This document shows, piece after piece, positions 51,952 through 60,631 of a DNA stretch of 64,000 nucleotides. Made by a program: the position numbers and the translations under genes. Positions within the stretch are counted from its first letter, which is position 1, and each line of letters starts with the position of its first letter. The DNA is taken from contig CAZZBK010000012.1 of assembly GCA_964652155.1 (NCBI GenBank), positions 1-64,000 on the forward strand. Reading direction: 5' to 3'. Origin of the DNA: CAZZBK01 sp964652155. Its GTDB lineage: Bacteria > Planctomycetota > Planctomycetia > Pirellulales > PNKZ01. Under the pieces are notes generated by a model. That model was given only the letters and a program-made list of their open reading frames with translations, made no database searches and was not told where the DNA came from.

Positions 51952-53169
51952 ATGAGCAACGTACTCCGACTGGCTGTCGTCGACCCCAACGACACCTCGC
52001 GTGAGGCGCTCAAGTCCGCGCTATTGGGAATGGACTCCGTCTGGCTCGACGCTGAGTGCTCGCGCTTCGAGTTTTTTGGTGACGTGGTGGCGCAGACTCA
52101 GCCCGACATCGGCATCGTGGCCATCGATTCGGACCCCGAGAAGGCGCTCGACCTCGTCGCCAAGCTGGCCGTCAACTCGCCCGATTGCAATGTGCTCGTC
52201 GTCAGCACGTCGACCGACGGTCGCTTGATCTTGCGTGCCATGCGGGCCGGGGCCAAAGAGTTCCTGGGCGCGCCGATCAAGCTGCAGGAAATGATCGACG
52301 CGATTGACCGGATCAGCGAACGTAAGTTTGGCAAAGGAGATAACCGAAATCGCGGCTGCTCGGTGATCGCCATCTGCGGCGCGACGGGCGGCGTCGGGAC
52401 AACCAGCTTGGCGGTGAACCTTGGCTGCGCCCTGGCCAAAGACCCTAAAAACTCGGTCTGCCTGGTCGATCTGGACGTCTGCCTCGGCGACGCCGACATT
52501 TTCCTCGACACGATTCCCGACTTCTCGCTCGTTGATGTGGCGCAGAACGTCTCGCGGCTGGACTTCACACTGCTCAAACGCTCACTCACCAAACACTCAT
52601 CCGGCCTGTTTTTGCTGCCGCGGCCCGTGCAAATCGACGACGTGCATTTGCTCACGCCCGACAATTTGCAGCGCGTTATCGGCCTGCTCAAGGCGACGTT
52701 CACGCATTTGGTGATTGACCTGTCAAAGACCTACACGCCGCTCGACTTCGTGGCGTTGCAAATGGCCAACCACATCCTGCTTGTCACGCAGGTTGATCTA
52801 CCCTGCTTGCGGAACGTCGTCCGATTGTTGATGGCGTTCAATCAGATGGAAGGGATGTCCGAAAAGGTCAAGGTGGTCTGCAACCGCGTCGGCCTCGACA
52901 CCGGCGCGATTACGATGAAAAAAGCCCAAGAGACCATCGGCCGGGAGATTTTCTGGCAATTGCCAAACGACTATCGCACGATGATCGAGGTGCGCAACAA
53001 CGGCGTGCCGCTGGTGGAACAGGCCCCCAAGGCAGCCATCACCCAATCGGTGGTTAACCTGGCCAATGTGCTCAACAGCAATCAGCCGGCCAGCGAGGAA
53101 GCCGCGCCGGAAGCCGCCGCCAAGCCCGCCAAAAGCAAGCTCTTTAGCTTCTGGCCCACGAAAAAGTAA
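51952..53169 (+). CDS. cpaE: CpaE/TadZ localisation ATPase (receiver-like plus MinD/ParA-type)
   Basis: A 405-residue protein. Residues 1-125 are a response-regulator-like domain (LRLAVVDPNDTSREALKSAL, PDIGIVAIDSDPEKALDL, AMRAGAKEFLGAPIKLQEM). The usual phosphoacceptor position reads IDSD and may not be functional. Residues about 135-370 form a MinD/ParA-type ATPase: CGATGGVGTTSLAVNLG as deviant Walker A with Thr where Lys is usual, VCLVDLDVCLGDADIFLD, and HLVIDLSKTYTPLDFVAL. It directs the Tad machine to a cell pole or site in other bacteria. An AGGG lies 9 nt before the ATG. The C-terminus ends in an Ala-rich tail. Confidence 0.92.
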   Translation: MSNVLRLAVVDPNDTSREALKSALLGMDSVWLDAECSRFEFFGDVVAQTQPDIGIVAIDSDPEKALDLVAKLAVNSPDCNVLVVSTSTDGRLILRAMRAGAKEFLGAPIKLQEMIDAIDRISERKFGKGDNRNRGCSVIAICGATGGVGTTSLAVNLGCALAKDPKNSVCLVDLDVCLGDADIFLDTIPDFSLVDVAQNVSRLDFTLLKRSLTKHSSGLFLLPRPVQIDDVHLLTPDNLQRVIGLLKATFTHLVIDLSKTYTPLDFVALQMANHILLVTQVDLPCLRNVVRLLMAFNQMEGMSEKVKVVCNRVGLDTGAITMKKAQETIGREIFWQLPNDYRTMIEVRNNGVPLVEQAPKAAITQSVVNLANVLNSNQPASEEAAPEAAAKPAKSKLFSFWPTKK

Positions 53170-53338
53170 CCCTGGCGCGCTTCGACCAGCGGCTTGACGG
53201 TTGAGCCGTCCGGGCATGTGGATTTTTTGCCTCGTCATTTCGTGGGGCAGCACGTCGCGCGTGTGATTTGTGAGCTATCTTTGCGCGAGCTTACCTCATT
53301 CGTCTCACGATCATTGCACTCACAGGTTCAAGCCCAAG

Positions 53339-54681
53339 ATGGCCAAGACACTCCCCACGCTCGGTCGCACCAACGAGAAAACCGCTGAAGCCGACTTTGA
53401 AGAGCTGAAGAAGAAAATCCACGGCAAGTTGGTCGACAAGCTCGACTTGAATAAGGTGGGTGACCTCGATGGCGAGGTGCTCCGCAACCAGATTCGCTTG
53501 GTCGTCGAACATCTTTGTGATCAAGAAGACACGCTACTCAACCGTGCCGAACGCGAGCGGCTCGTCGACGAAGTGCTCGACGAGACGTTCGGCTTTGGTC
53601 CCTTGGAGCTGCTGCTCAAAGATGCATCGATCAGCGACATTCTGATCAACGGGCCCAAGAATATCTTTGTCGAACGACGCGGCCGCATGGAAAAAACCAG
53701 CGTGACGTTTCGCGACAATCAGCACTTGCTGCAAATCATCGACCGCATCGTGTCGAAAGTCGGCCGCNNNNNNNNNNTGGTCGGCGCGTCGACGAAGTCT
53801 GCCCGATGGTCGACGCCCGTCTGCCCGATGGCTCGCGTGTCAATGCGATCATTCCGCCGTTGGCGCTGGATGGCGCGGCGGTCTCGATTCGTCGCTTTGG
53901 CAAGAACCCGCTTAAGCTCGAAGACCTGCTCAACTACAAGGCCTTTACGCCCGAGATGGTCATGCTTCTCGAAGGTGCCATCAAAGGCCGGCTCAACGTG
54001 ATCATTTCTGGCGGCACGGGCTCCGGAAAAACAACCCTGCTCAACACGCTCTCAAGCTTCATCGGCACCCACGACCGGATCGTGACCATCGAGGACGCGG
54101 CCGAGTTGCAGTTGCAGCAAGAACACGTCGTGCGACTGGAAACCCGTCCACCCAACATCGAAGGCAAAGGGGGCGTATCAGCCACCGATCTCGTCAAGAA
54201 CGCCCTGCGCATGCGCCCCGAGCGAATTATCATCGGCGAATGCCGTGGGCCCGAAACGCTCGACATGCTCCAGGCCATGAACACGGGCCACGAAGGCTCG
54301 ATGACCACGCTCCACGCCAATACGCCCCGCGATGCCGTGGCGCGCATCGAGACCATGATCACGATGTCGGGCTTCGAGCTACCGCTCAAAGCCATGCGCC
54401 AGCAGATCGCCAGCGCCGTCAACCTCATCGTCCAAGCCAGCCGCTTGCAAGGTGGCACACGCAAAATCACGTACATCACCGAGATCCTGGGCATGGAGGG
54501 CGACACGCTCATCATGCAAGACATCTATCGTTTTGTCCAAGAGGGGATCGACGAGAACGGCAAGGCGTTCGGCCATTTCCTCTCGACCGGTATCCGTCCC
54601 AAGTGCATGGAAAAACTCGAGGCCTCGGGGGTTCGCCTGCCGGCCAGCGCCTTCAAGCAACGCGTCATGATGCAGTGCTAG
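53339..54681 (+). CDS. cpaF: Tad secretion ATPase CpaF (TadA), interrupted by an assembly gap
   Basis: The left part (53339-53767, exactly 143 codons) begins MAKTLPTLGRTNEKTAEADF and ends RIVSKVGR. After ten N the frame shifts by one and resumes as GRRVDEVCPMVDARLPDG (GGT at 53779 onward, 300 residues). The family sequence here is continuous (IVSxVGRRVDE), so the protein is almost certainly intact and about 440 residues long. The ATPase core is clear: SGGTGSGKTTLLNTLSSFIG (Walker A), EDAAELQLQQEHVVRLETRP, RMRPERIIIGECRGPETLDM (Walker B) and TGHEGSMTTLHANTP. It powers pilus assembly at the inner membrane with TadB and TadC. A single database translation would falsely show a frameshift. Confidence 0.92.
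53768..53777. other. Assembly gap (10 N) inside cpaF
   Basis: The flanks encode the same two residues (Gly-Arg) with different codons: GGC CGC on the left and GGT CGG on the right. This suggests that the contig ends overlap and that the true gap is about zero. Confidence 0.95.
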
Positions 54682-54723
54682 AGCATTACGCGGGGCTCGA
54701 ACTAATTTTTGGAATGCATCTTT

Positions 54724-55689
54724 ATGTCCACCATCGTCATCGCCATCGCGGCATTTGTCGGGGTCTTTGCGCTGATCTTCGGCGTGGCGACCTTCTTTCG
54801 CAACGACAACGGCTCGAAGCTCGAAGATCGCCTGCACCTGCTGGCCACACAAGGTTCGTCCAAGCAGCAACGCGACGATGCCACCAACAGCGTCTTGAAT
54901 CAACCGCTCGATAACGTGCCCTCGTTTTTTGCCGGGCTGCTGGCTCGGCTTGGCAGCTTAAGCAAGATATTTGAACAGGCCGACACCAGCTTAACCCCCG
55001 AAAAATTCTTTCTCATCACCGGCTTGCTATTCGCCGGTGGCGCCGGATTCGGCGTGCTCAACCGCTGGAGCGTCGCATTGGCCGTGCTGGTGGGCCTGAC
55101 GACTTCCAGCTTGCCGGTCATGTGGCTGATGTTCCGCCGCAAACGGCGCATGGCCGCGTTTCAACGTCAGTTGCCTGAAGCGCTCGAACTGATGGGCCGC
55201 GCCTTGCGGTCCGGGCACAGCTTGTCGGCCGGCTTTGAGCTTGTCTCGCAAGAGGTCGCCGCGCCGCTGGGGACCGAGTTCGGCCGTGTCTATGAGGAGC
55301 AGAACCTGGGGGTGCCGTTCGAGGAAGCGCTCACCTCGCTCACCGAACGCATGCCCAACCTGGATCTCAAGTTCTTCTCGACTGCCGTCATTTTGCAACG
55401 GACAACCGGTGGCGACCTGGCCGAAATACTCGACAAGATCGGACACCTCATCCGCGAACGATTCCGGATCTTCGGACAGGTCGCGGCCCTGACGGGCGAA
55501 GGCCGGCTGTCGGGCATCGTGTTGCTCGCGCTGCCGCCGGTGCTGTTTCTCGTCGTCTACCGTCTGAACCCCAGCTACAGTTCGTTGCTGTTCGAGGACG
55601 AGCTGGGCAAAAAGATGCTCATCGGCGCGGTGATCATGCAGCTGCTCGGCGCGCTGGTGATTCGCAAGATCGTTAACATCAAGGTCTGA
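54724..55689 (+). CDS. tadB: Tad pilus inner-membrane protein TadB
   Basis: A 321-residue type II secretion F-domain protein. ATG 54724 was preferred to an in-frame TTG at 54709. There is an N-terminal membrane segment (IVIAIAAFVGVFALIFGVAT), a paired segment near 100-135 (FFLITGLLFAGGAGFGVLNR, VALAVLVGLTTSSLPVMWLM), the cytoplasmic T2SSF helices (FQRQLPEALELMGRALRSGH, EEQNLGVPFEEALTSLTERM, LKFFSTAVILQRTTGGDLAE) and two C-terminal membrane segments. It forms the assembly platform with TadC and is driven by CpaF. The TadC gene starts 19 bp downstream. Confidence 0.94.
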   Translation: MSTIVIAIAAFVGVFALIFGVATFFRNDNGSKLEDRLHLLATQGSSKQQRDDATNSVLNQPLDNVPSFFAGLLARLGSLSKIFEQADTSLTPEKFFLITGLLFAGGAGFGVLNRWSVALAVLVGLTTSSLPVMWLMFRRKRRMAAFQRQLPEALELMGRALRSGHSLSAGFELVSQEVAAPLGTEFGRVYEEQNLGVPFEEALTSLTERMPNLDLKFFSTAVILQRTTGGDLAEILDKIGHLIRERFRIFGQVAALTGEGRLSGIVLLALPPVLFLVVYRLNPSYSSLLFEDELGKKMLIGAVIMQLLGALVIRKIVNIKV

Positions 55690-55708
55690 GCCCATACTCT
55701 TCGCGATC

Positions 55709-56668
55709 ATGATCGACTTTGCCACACTACTGCCATTTGCCGTCTTCGGCCTGTTTGCCACCGGAGCATGGTTCTTGCTCGACGCATTCGGCAACTCGCC
55801 GTCACGCGCCATGGCGCGACTCGACGAATTCAAGAACCCGCAAATTCGCAAGAAGCGACTCGAGGAAGACTCGGCCCTTAAGCAAGAAGACGCCATGACG
55901 CGCGTGCTGGCCAAGGCATCGCCGGCGCTCGCTAAACCGCTCACGCCCAAATCCGAGTTGGAAATGAACCAACTCAAGCTCAAGCTGGCCATGGCCGGGT
56001 TCCGCGGCGACACGGCCGTCACGACCTACTTGGGGCTCAAGTTCGTGGGCCTGATCGGCGGCTTCTTGCTCAGCGGTGTCACGCTGGCCGTGCTGCAAAC
56101 CTTCGACTTCAACGCCATCTTATATGCCCTCGGTTTCGCCGGCGCGATGTTCTACATCCCCGAAATCGCCTTGATGCTCATCACCAGCGGTCGTAAGGAA
56201 CAAATCTTCCTCGGTCTGCCCGACGCCTTGGACCTGATGGTCGTCTGTGTTGAGGCCGGCCTGGGCATGGACTCGGCAATGCGCAAGGTCTCGGAGGAAA
56301 TGAAACGCACCTTCAAGGTGATCTGCGAAGAGTTTCAACTTGCCAACTTTCAGATTCAGATGGGTCGCCCACGCGCCGAAGTGTGGCACGAACTGGGCAT
56401 TCGCTCGGGAGTCGAAGACCTGCGGCAACTTTCGTCGATTATCATTCAGGCCGAGCGGTTCGGCTCGAGCATCGCGCAAGCCCTTCGCGTGCAAAGCGAC
56501 GCCATGCGCACCCGTCGCAAACAGATCGCCGAGGAAAAGGCGGCCAAAACCGCAGTGAAGCTCATCTTCCCGCTGGTGATCTTCATCTTCCCCGGCATCT
56601 TCGTCGTGCTCGTTGGCCCCGCCGCCATCACGATGGTCCGCGAAATGTTCCCCATGATGGGCGGCTAA
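55709..56668 (+). CDS. tadC: Tad pilus inner-membrane protein TadC
   Basis: A 319-residue T2SSF-domain paralogue of TadB. An N-terminal membrane helix (LLPFAVFGLFATGAWFLLDA) and a charged linker are followed by paired helices (LGLKFVGLIGGFLLSGVTLA, AILYALGFAGAMFYIPEIAL), the conserved GLPDALDLMVVCVEAGLGMD, the FGSSIAQALRVQSDAMRTRR stretch, KAAKTAVKLIFPLVIFIFPG and a final helix. Length and order after TadB are those of standard Tad operons. It is the last recognised Tad gene here. No TadD, TadE/F or TadG gene follows. Confidence 0.94.
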   Translation: MIDFATLLPFAVFGLFATGAWFLLDAFGNSPSRAMARLDEFKNPQIRKKRLEEDSALKQEDAMTRVLAKASPALAKPLTPKSELEMNQLKLKLAMAGFRGDTAVTTYLGLKFVGLIGGFLLSGVTLAVLQTFDFNAILYALGFAGAMFYIPEIALMLITSGRKEQIFLGLPDALDLMVVCVEAGLGMDSAMRKVSEEMKRTFKVICEEFQLANFQIQMGRPRAEVWHELGIRSGVEDLRQLSSIIIQAERFGSSIAQALRVQSDAMRTRRKQIAEEKAAKTAVKLIFPLVIFIFPGIFVVLVGPAAITMVREMFPMMGG

Positions 56669-56784
56669 GTACAGGTGCCTCGCCATGTGTGCCCCGAAAA
56701 CCAAGGCACTCAAGCCAGACACAACCTGAGCATAATCACTCCGCGAGGCAAGCCGTTTGACCACCCTGGACTTAAAACCTACGG

Positions 56785-57942
56785 TTGCTTGGCGTCTCGC
56801 GCCCTTTCCCTGCAACAATCTCCTGCGAGCTTGGTAACGTGCTGCAATCTTCTCCGTATCAACACCGAAATCTCGGGCTCGATATTTTAAGAGCCCTGGC
56901 CATCAGCATGGTGTTTGTTGGACATGGCGTAACGCTCCATGGCCTACCGATACTCGGCGAGCTTGGCACGGGAGTCGATCTGTTCTTTCTGTTGTCAGGT
57001 TTTCTCATCGGGCGGATCTACTTTCGCTCGCTGAAAGACGACACGTTCGGCTTGTGGTCTTTTTGGCAGGCAAGGTGGTGGAGAACTCTCCCACCCTACT
57101 TCGCGGCCTTCGGCTTATACGCGGTCGCCATGCGTTGGTACTCCAACGAACCGGTCGCAAGTCACTACTTGCTATTTCTGCAGAACTACGGCGGCATGGT
57201 CGGCTTCAACGCGAGTTGGAGTCTGTGCGTTGAAGAGCACTTCTATCTCATGTTGCCGTTGGCGGCCTGTACGTTTGACCGGCTCTTCGGTCGCCGAGCG
57301 TTCGCCTGGGGATTGCCCATCGCATTCGCCCTCCCATTGATCCTACGCCTCTCCACGATTGCCCTGACCGGCACGCTTCCCGAGGGTTGGTACTGGATGA
57401 CGCACTTTCATTGCGAAGGACTGATTGCAGGTGTTTGGCTCGCGTATCTGCAAATTGAATCGCCGGATTGGTATGCCAAGACTCGACGAGCGGCGCTCTG
57501 GCTGACGCCGTTAATCCCCGTGCTATTGTTCGTACTGCCGCTGTGGTCATCACGCGGCCCGTTCGTCAACGCCTGGGTATTCACTTTCTTGGCAATTGGC
57601 TATGCAGCTTGGCTACGCACGATGATCGACCTAAAGTGGGCACCCACGCATTACGTGGGGCGAACGACTCAGGCCGTCATTTATGCGTTGGCCATTTCCT
57701 CGTATAGCATCTATCTCACCCACTCATTATCCTTCGCCGTGATGCGTGACTTGGTCGATCACTGGCCACGTGGCGGGATCAAAACGGGCTTTATCTTGGG
57801 CAGCTCACTCGTCGTCAGTGGCGTTTTCTATTATTTAGTCGAACGCACATCGCTGCTAATCCGCGATCGAGTCATGCGCCGCGATACGCAATCACCAGGC
57901 AATCTGGTGCTGGTTCCAGGCACTCGGCTTGCATCCGGTTGA
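56785..57942 (+). CDS. Membrane acyltransferase (acyltransferase 3 / OafA-YrhL family)
   Basis: About 385 residues from a TTG at 56785. GTG 56839 is an alternative just before the conserved HRNLGLDILRALAISMVFVG. The catalytic His lies in VFVGHGVTLHG. Motifs of the family follow: GVDLFFLLSGFLIGRIYFRS, FWQARWWRTLPPYF and NASWSLCVEEHFYLMLPLA. About ten transmembrane helices run to the end (IYALAISSYSIYLTHSLSFA, FILGSSLVVSGVFYYLVERT). Such enzymes O-acylate surface polysaccharides or other exported molecules. It lies 116 bp after tadC on the same strand, but a link to the pilus is not shown. A hairpin with TTT follows at 58008. Confidence 0.88.
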   Translation: MLGVSRPFPATISCELGNVLQSSPYQHRNLGLDILRALAISMVFVGHGVTLHGLPILGELGTGVDLFFLLSGFLIGRIYFRSLKDDTFGLWSFWQARWWRTLPPYFAAFGLYAVAMRWYSNEPVASHYLLFLQNYGGMVGFNASWSLCVEEHFYLMLPLAACTFDRLFGRRAFAWGLPIAFALPLILRLSTIALTGTLPEGWYWMTHFHCEGLIAGVWLAYLQIESPDWYAKTRRAALWLTPLIPVLLFVLPLWSSRGPFVNAWVFTFLAIGYAAWLRTMIDLKWAPTHYVGRTTQAVIYALAISSYSIYLTHSLSFAVMRDLVDHWPRGGIKTGFILGSSLVVSGVFYYLVERTSLLIRDRVMRRDTQSPGNLVLVPGTRLASG

Positions 57943-58007
57943 ATACCACGATGCAACGCCGGTAAGGGTTTTTATCGAGGTCTGCGCGGCTATTGAGCCA
58001 GGGCGAC

Positions 58008-58026
58008 CACCGGAAGCCCGGTGTTT
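58008..58026 (+). terminator. Hairpin terminator after the acyltransferase gene
   Basis: CACCGG (58008-58013) and CCGGTG (58018-58023) form a perfect 6-bp stem with a tetraloop, followed by TTT. It is enclosed by a wider 8-bp inverted repeat TGCAACGC (57952-57959) / GCGTTGCA (58036-58043). It lies in the 155-bp convergent spacer before pyrC. Confidence 0.45.
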
Positions 58027-58097
58027 AAGGGCCTCGCGTTGCACGCAGGGGCTCATTCACCGCGCAGGTGTCTATAGCACTTTCAAGACGATGGGTC

Positions 58098-59378
58098 TTA
58101 TCCGTGCAGCTGATACCGCACGCGGCCATCGACGATCGTGTGCGTGGCGCGGCCGCGCAGCGTCCAGCCCGTGAACGGCGTGTTCTTGCTCTTCGAGCGC
58201 ATCTCGGCGGCGCTTAACTGATACGGAGTCGTCGGGTCGATCACCGTCACGTCGGCCGCTGCGCCGACCAGCAGCGTCCCCTTGTTCACGCCCATGATCC
58301 GGGCCGGATTGATCGTCAGCTTTTCGATCGCCTGCGACCAGGTGAGGTGCCCGGGCTCGATGAGCTGCGTCACGACCAGCCCGAGCGCGGTCTCCAAGCC
58401 CGTGATGCCGAACGGCGCGAGGTCAAACTCCTGCATTTTCTTCTCGGCCGCATGCGGCGCGTGATCGGTGCAGATGCAGTCGATTGTCCCGTCTTTCAAA
58501 CCGGCGATGCACGCTTCAACATCCTGCTGGCTGCGTAGCGGCGGGCTCATCTTGTAGTTCGAGTCGAACGTCCGCAGGCACTCATCCGTGAGGGTGAAGT
58601 GATGCGTGCAGACCTCGGTCGTCACCCGAACGTGGCGACGCTTGGCGCGGCGGATTAGCTCGATGCTCCCGGCCGTCGAGACATGCAGCACATGAATATG
58701 CCCCCCCGTAAGCTCCGAGAGGATAATGTCACGGCCGACCATCACATCCTCGGCGGCCGCAGGCATGCCGGGCAAGCCGAGAATCATCGACACCTTGCCT
58801 TCGTGCATCACGCCGCCGACGGTCAACTCCTTGACCTCTTCGTGATTCATGATCGGCCGGCCGAACATCTTCGAGTACTCGAACGCTCGGCGCATGAGCT
58901 CGGCGTTGTACACCGGCGCGCCGTCGTCGCTAAACCCAATGACGCCAGCCTCGACGAGTTGTCCAAGCTCGGCCAACTCTTTCCCTTCGCGATTTTTACT
59001 CACGCAGGCGATCACGTAGACGTGGCAGTTGTCGGCCTTGACGGCCTGTTGGCGGATGAACTCAACCGTGGCCTGGGTGTCGATCGGCGGCTCGGTGTTG
59101 GGCATGCAGGCGACGGCCGTAAAGCCACCGGCGACTGCGGCCGCCGTCCCCGTGGCAATCGTTTCGTCCTCTTCGCGCCCCGGCTCTCGCAGATGGACAT
59201 GCATGTCGATCAGCCCCGGCGAGACGATCTTGCCCGTGCAGTCGATCACCGTGTCGTCGCCGCGCGGCGGACAATCGAAGCCGGCGATGCGACCATCCTC
59301 GATCCGCACGTTCGTGACACGATCCATTTGTTGGCTGGGATCGATGACCCGGCCTCCGACCAAAGTCAGTCCGCTCAT
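58098..59378 (-). CDS. pyrC: Dihydroorotase
   Basis: A 426-residue type I dihydroorotase, which closes N-carbamoyl-aspartate to dihydroorotate in pyrimidine synthesis. Zinc ligands are visible in LIDMHVHLREPG, with others in PIMNHEE, IHVLHVSTA and ICTDHAPHAAEKK. ACMPNTEPPIDT, YKMSPPLRS and the C-terminal NPARIMGVNKGTLLVGAAAD complete the amidohydrolase pattern. The ATG overlaps the pyrB stop by four bases (ATGA at 59375-59378), so the two enzymes are coupled. All expected catalytic residues are present, so it is an active PyrC rather than an inactive pyrB-associated homologue. Confidence 0.96.
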   Translation of the reverse strand: MSGLTLVGGRVIDPSQQMDRVTNVRIEDGRIAGFDCPPRGDDTVIDCTGKIVSPGLIDMHVHLREPGREEDETIATGTAAAVAGGFTAVACMPNTEPPIDTQATVEFIRQQAVKADNCHVYVIACVSKNREGKELAELGQLVEAGVIGFSDDGAPVYNAELMRRAFEYSKMFGRPIMNHEEVKELTVGGVMHEGKVSMILGLPGMPAAAEDVMVGRDIILSELTGGHIHVLHVSTAGSIELIRRAKRRHVRVTTEVCTHHFTLTDECLRTFDSNYKMSPPLRSQQDVEACIAGLKDGTIDCICTDHAPHAAEKKMQEFDLAPFGITGLETALGLVVTQLIEPGHLTWSQAIEKLTINPARIMGVNKGTLLVGAAADVTVIDPTTPYQLSAAEMRSKSKNTPFTGWTLRGRATHTIVDGRVRYQLHG

Positions 59379-60346
59379 GATGACGCTCCTTCGCGCGGAC
59401 CGCAGATCAGCCAGAGCACGGCCATCCGCACCGCCAAGCCGTTGGATACTTGACCAAGAATCAGTGAGTGCGGGCCGTCGGCCACTTCCGGGGTGACCTC
59501 GACGCCACGGTTAATCGGCCCGGGAGCCAGGATCAGAATATCGTCCTTCGCCTTGGCGATCCGCTCCTTGTTCATCGCATAGAGCAGCGCGTACTCACGC
59601 ACCGACGGGAACGGTCGCGTCGCCTGACGCTCGAACTGAATGCGCAACAAATTCAGCACGTCGCAACGCGGCAGGATCTCGTCTAGATTGTGCGACACTT
59701 CGACCCCCAACTCAGTCCATTGCTGTGAGACGAGTGTCGAGGGGCCGCAAAGGATCACGTGCGCGCCGAGCTTTTGCAGCCCCCAAATGTTCGAGCGAGC
59801 CGTGCGACTGTGGGCAATATCGCCGACCAGAGCAACCGTCAGGCCTTGCAAGCTCTTCCGCTGCTCGCGAATCGTCAGGATATCGAGCAGTCCTTGCGTC
59901 GGGTGCTCGTGGGGGCCATCGCCGGCATTGATCACCGAACAGTCGAGGTTCTGCGCGAGCAATTGAGGCACGCCGGGCGTGCGATGACGCACCACGACCA
60001 CATCGACCCCCATCGCCTCAATGTTCTTGGCCGTGTCGATCAGGGTCTCCCCCTTCGACATGCTGCTGCTACCGGAGGCGAAGTCGAAAGCGTCAGCCCC
60101 CAGCCGACGCGCGGCCAGCGAGAAACTTGTCCGTGTGCGAGTCGAGTTCTCGAAGAACAAGTTCGACAGGGTCTTGCCCGCCAACTTGATGAGCTTTTTG
60201 CGGCAGCCGTCGGTCTGCCGTTTGAACGCCTCGGCCGTATCGAGGATCAGCGTGATCTCGTCGGCCGAAAGGTCTTCGAGTCCGAGCAAGTGGCGTCGCG
60301 TCCACTGCGGCATAACCCGATCGAGGTCGCAAGTTTCGATGCTCAT
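59375..60346 (-). CDS. pyrB: Aspartate carbamoyltransferase catalytic chain
   Basis: A 323-residue enzyme joining carbamoyl phosphate and aspartate. The carbamoyl-phosphate loop NLFFENSTRTRTSFSLAARR is intact, followed by SSSMSKGETLIDTAKNIEAM, VVVRHRTPGVPQLL, DGPHEHPTQGLLDILTI (His, Gln ligands), VALVGDIAHSRTARSNIWGL and LAPGPINRGVEV. The length is standard. No pyrI regulatory-chain gene is present. It is the first gene of a pyrB-pyrC pair transcribed on the minus strand. Confidence 0.97.
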   Translation of the reverse strand: MSIETCDLDRVMPQWTRRHLLGLEDLSADEITLILDTAEAFKRQTDGCRKKLIKLAGKTLSNLFFENSTRTRTSFSLAARRLGADAFDFASGSSSMSKGETLIDTAKNIEAMGVDVVVVRHRTPGVPQLLAQNLDCSVINAGDGPHEHPTQGLLDILTIREQRKSLQGLTVALVGDIAHSRTARSNIWGLQKLGAHVILCGPSTLVSQQWTELGVEVSHNLDEILPRCDVLNLLRIQFERQATRPFPSVREYALLYAMNKERIAKAKDDILILAPGPINRGVEVTPEVADGPHSLILGQVSNGLAVRMAVLWLICGPREGASS

Positions 60347-60447
60347 GGATGTTCGGCGGAAGAAAAGCCAGAATCGGGTGACAAACTAGCGAGATTCTAG
60401 CAATCCACGGCCTGCTCGCAAGGACACACATTGGGCAAATGCAGTAT

Positions 60448-60623
60448 GGAACCACAGATGAACACGGATGAACACAGATGAGGAGGAGAAGAGATTAGGG
60501 GTGAGGGGCTAGCTCAAGAGAATTTAGCTGAAGCGAGATAACATTGTTCTACACAAGTCTCTAGCCCAGCCTCTCTAGCCGCTTACATTCCATCTGCGTT
60601 CATCCGTGTTCATCTGTGGTTCC
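60448..60623. repeat. Long inverted repeat with 33-bp arms made of 10-bp tandem units
   Basis: The left arm 60448-60480 (starts GGAACCACAGATGAACACGG) and the right arm 60591-60623 (ends GTTCATCTGTGGTTCC) are complementary over 33 bp with one mismatch. Each arm is about three copies of CAC(A/G)GATGAA. The 110-bp centre has further partial complementarity (GGGGCTAG against CTAGCCC). It looks like a dispersed MITE-like or hairpin element. It lies between the starts and ends of pyrB and rtcB. Confidence 0.75.
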
Positions 60624-60631
60624 CTTTGCTT

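Noticed and set aside
53339..54681. cpaF as a frameshifted pseudogene
   Set aside because: The frame change is caused by a 10-N placeholder. The flanking protein sequence is continuous with the family.
60448..60623. CRISPR array
   Set aside because: The 10-bp units are directly adjacent without spacers, and the two blocks are inverted. No cas genes are present.
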